Below the pieces are notes generated by a model that was not told the origin of the DNA, made no database searches, and was given only the letters and a program-made list of their open reading frames with translations. Of a DNA stretch of 8,486 nt, positions 6,951-8,486 are shown in pieces. Every line of letters begins with the position of its first letter. The first letter of the stretch is position 1. This stretch comes from Actinomycetota bacterium. Its GTDB lineage: Bacteria > Actinomycetota > Thermoleophilia > Gaiellales > F1-60-MAGs149. The translations under genes and the position numbers were made by a program. Location: the NCBI GenBank assembly GCA_947481755.1, contig CANKHS010000046.1, positions 1-8,486 on the forward strand. Reading direction: 5' to 3'.

Positions 6951-8486
6951 ATGGCGGAGACCAAGACCCGGTACGTGTTTATCACCGGCGGTGTCGTCTC
7001 CTCTCTCGGTAAAGGCATCACTGCCGCCTCACTCGGACGCATTCTGAAGAACCGTGGTATGCGCGTCGCGGTGATCAAGCTCGATCCGTACATCAACGTC
7101 GACCCTGGCACGATGAGTCCGTTCCAGCACGGCGAGGTGTTTGTCACGGAGGACGGGGCCGAGACCGATCTCGACCTTGGTCATTACGAACGCTTTATCG
7201 ACGAGAACACGTCGAGCCTCTCGAACGCCACCGCCGGCGCCATCTACGACAGCGTGATTCGCCGCGAGCGGCGTGGCGAGTACCTCGGTTCGACGGTTCA
7301 GGTCATTCCGCATATCACCGACGAGATCAAGCGCCGTGTCTTGCGCGTCTCTGAGGCCGAGGCGGTCGACATCGTGCTCGTCGAGATCGGCGGCACCGTC
7401 GGCGACATTGAGAGCCTGCCGTTCCTCGAGTCGATTCGGCAGTTGCGCAATCAGGTCGGCAAAGACAACGTCTGCTACGTCCACTGCACGCTTGTGCCGA
7501 TGATTGAGGCGGCGGGCGAATTGAAGACCAAGCCGACGCAGCACTCTGTCAACGAGCTGCGCCGGATCGGTATTACGCCCGACATCGTCGTCTGCCGCGC
7601 CTCGCACACGATTACACGTGATCTCAAAGACAAGATCGCCTTGTTCGCCGATCTTGAGCCGAGCCGCATCCTCGCCTGTGAGGACGCCTCGAATATTTAT
7701 CGCGTTGCGCTTGCGCTGCACGATCAGGGCTTTGACGATCTGGTACTCGAGGGCTTTGGAATCGAGGCGCCGGCCGCCGATATGTCCGAATGGGAAGCAC
7801 TGGCCGACCGAGTCGATGCCCTGACGGGCGAGGTTCGGATCGCGATCGTCGGTAAGTACATCCAACTCCAAGACGCCTACCTCTCCGTGGTCGAGGCACT
7901 CAAGCACGGTGCGATTCACCATGGTGCGGTGCTCAAACTGGTCTGGCTTGATGCCGAGGCCGTACTGCGAGGCGAAGCCCGCGAGGAGCTTGCCTCGGTG
8001 GATGGCGTGTTGATCCCGGGTGGCTTTGGTGGTCGTGGTGTTGAGGGCAAGATCGCGGCGACCCGTTTCGCCCGCGAGCATCAGGTGCCGTTCCTCGGTG
8101 TCTGTCTCGGAATGCAGATCGCAGTTGCCGAGTTTGCCCGCGACGTTGCTGGCATGCCGGGCGCGAACTCGACCGAGTTCGACCCCGAGACGCCGGCCCC
8201 GATCGTCGATTTGCTGCCAGAGCAGAAAGACGTGCGTGACATGGGCGGCACGATGCGTCTTGGCGCCGAGCCAATCACGCTCAAGGCAGGCACGAAGGCC
8301 TTCGCGGCCTACGGCGAGGAGACGATCTACGAGCGTCATCGCCACCGCTACGAGGTCTCGAACCTCCTGCGCCCTCAGCTTGAGGCGCATGGACTGATTG
8401 TCTCGGGCACGTTTGCCTCGAAGGATCTCGTCGAGATCATCGAGTTGCCAAACCATCCGTGGTTCGTCGCGAGCCAGTTCCACCCC
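6951..8486 (+). CDS. pyrG: CTP synthase, 3' partial
   Basis: Converts UTP to CTP using ATP and glutamine-derived ammonia, the last step of de novo pyrimidine nucleotide synthesis; cytosolic and filament- or tetramer-forming in known members. The frame is open to the window end, giving 512 residues of about 545. N-terminal synthetase domain: ITGGVVSSLGKGI (11-23, P-loop with Lys21), KLDPYINVDPGTMSPFQHGE (43-62) and TEDGAETDLDLGHYERF (66-82). The linker around VGKYIQLQDAYLS leads into the C-terminal class I glutamine amidotransferase: PGGFGGRGVEGK (356-367, oxyanion region) and GVCLGMQ (383-389) with nucleophile Cys385. The visible end is QFHP with the catalytic His511; the partner Glu of the triad would be the next codon, just outside the window. 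ATG 6951 is supported by GGAGG at 6940. Actinobacterial genomes often place pyrG a few genes after recN, as here. Confidence 0.97.
   Translation, partial: MAETKTRYVFITGGVVSSLGKGITAASLGRILKNRGMRVAVIKLDPYINVDPGTMSPFQHGEVFVTEDGAETDLDLGHYERFIDENTSSLSNATAGAIYDSVIRRERRGEYLGSTVQVIPHITDEIKRRVLRVSEAEAVDIVLVEIGGTVGDIESLPFLESIRQLRNQVGKDNVCYVHCTLVPMIEAAGELKTKPTQHSVNELRRIGITPDIVVCRASHTITRDLKDKIALFADLEPSRILACEDASNIYRVALALHDQGFDDLVLEGFGIEAPAADMSEWEALADRVDALTGEVRIAIVGKYIQLQDAYLSVVEALKHGAIHHGAVLKLVWLDAEAVLRGEAREELASVDGVLIPGGFGGRGVEGKIAATRFAREHQVPFLGVCLGMQIAVAEFARDVAGMPGANSTEFDPETPAPIVDLLPEQKDVRDMGGTMRLGAEPITLKAGTKAFAAYGEETIYERHRHRYEVSNLLRPQLEAHGLIVSGTFASKDLVEIIELPNHPWFVASQFHP

Noticed and set aside
7029..8483. 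A 484-codon open frame on the - strand opposite pyrG
   Set aside because: It is in exact register with the pyrG codons, so a stop would require TTA, CTA or TCA sense codons, which are rare in this GC-rich genome. The product has no recognisable family, and the + strand is unmistakable CTP synthase.
1..8486. Mobile element, CRISPR array, tRNA or rRNA, toxin-antitoxin or defence system
   Set aside because: No terminal repeats, regular repeat-spacer pattern, RNA-gene signature or defence-type domain was seen; the window is filled with core genes of uniform composition.

Overview
This window is an ordinary, densely packed chromosomal housekeeping region of a GC-rich bacterium. All nine genes are on the + strand and together cover almost every base. 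Reading left to right: biotin carboxylase accC (5' end cut by the window), nusB, a small XseB-like protein, a short-chain polyprenyl diphosphate synthase (ispA type), the rRNA 2'-O-methyltransferase tlyA, NAD kinase nadK, the DNA-repair SMC-like ATPase recN, a metal-dependent cyclase/kynurenine-formamidase-family hydrolase, and CTP synthase pyrG (3' end cut by the window).

The organism is most likely an actinobacterium. The right half (tlyA-nadK-recN-...-pyrG) follows the order known from mycobacteria and other Actinobacteria. The left half (accC-nusB-xseB-ispA-tlyA-...-recN) resembles the Firmicutes cluster accB-accC-nusB-folD-xseA-xseB-ispA-dxs-tlyA-(argR)-recN with folD, xseA, dxs and argR absent. 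AccC stops after the biotin carboxylase core and carries no fused biotin-carrier domain, unlike the fused acyl-CoA carboxylase alpha chains usual in Actinomycetia. A deep-branching actinobacterial class such as Thermoleophilia or a relative would fit all of this, but that placement is inference from gene order and protein features, not a computed result.

Layout: 2-6178 is a tight block in which adjacent genes are separated by 2-10 nt or overlap by 8-35 nt, so it is very probably one operon with translational coupling. Most internal starts (ispA, tlyA, nadK, recN) have no clear Shine-Dalgarno; nusB has a good one embedded in the accC tail. A 38-nt gap and then a 65-nt gap follow, ending in strong GGAGG sites for the cyclase-family gene and pyrG. 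These could be the start of separately controlled expression, although no convincing promoter or terminator was found.

The genes serve different core processes: fatty acid precursor supply (AccC), transcription antitermination (NusB), isoprenoid chain synthesis (IspA), ribosome modification (TlyA), NADP supply (NadK), recombinational repair (RecN) and CTP synthesis (PyrG). Their grouping is conserved synteny rather than one pathway. I saw no mobile elements, CRISPR arrays, RNA genes, long repeats or signs of recent transfer, and no clearly new system. The items most worth a second look are the cyclase-family gene sitting where steA/mctB-type genes lie in mycobacteria, the hybrid Firmicutes/Actinobacteria gene order, and the diverged XseB-like protein without an adjacent xseA.
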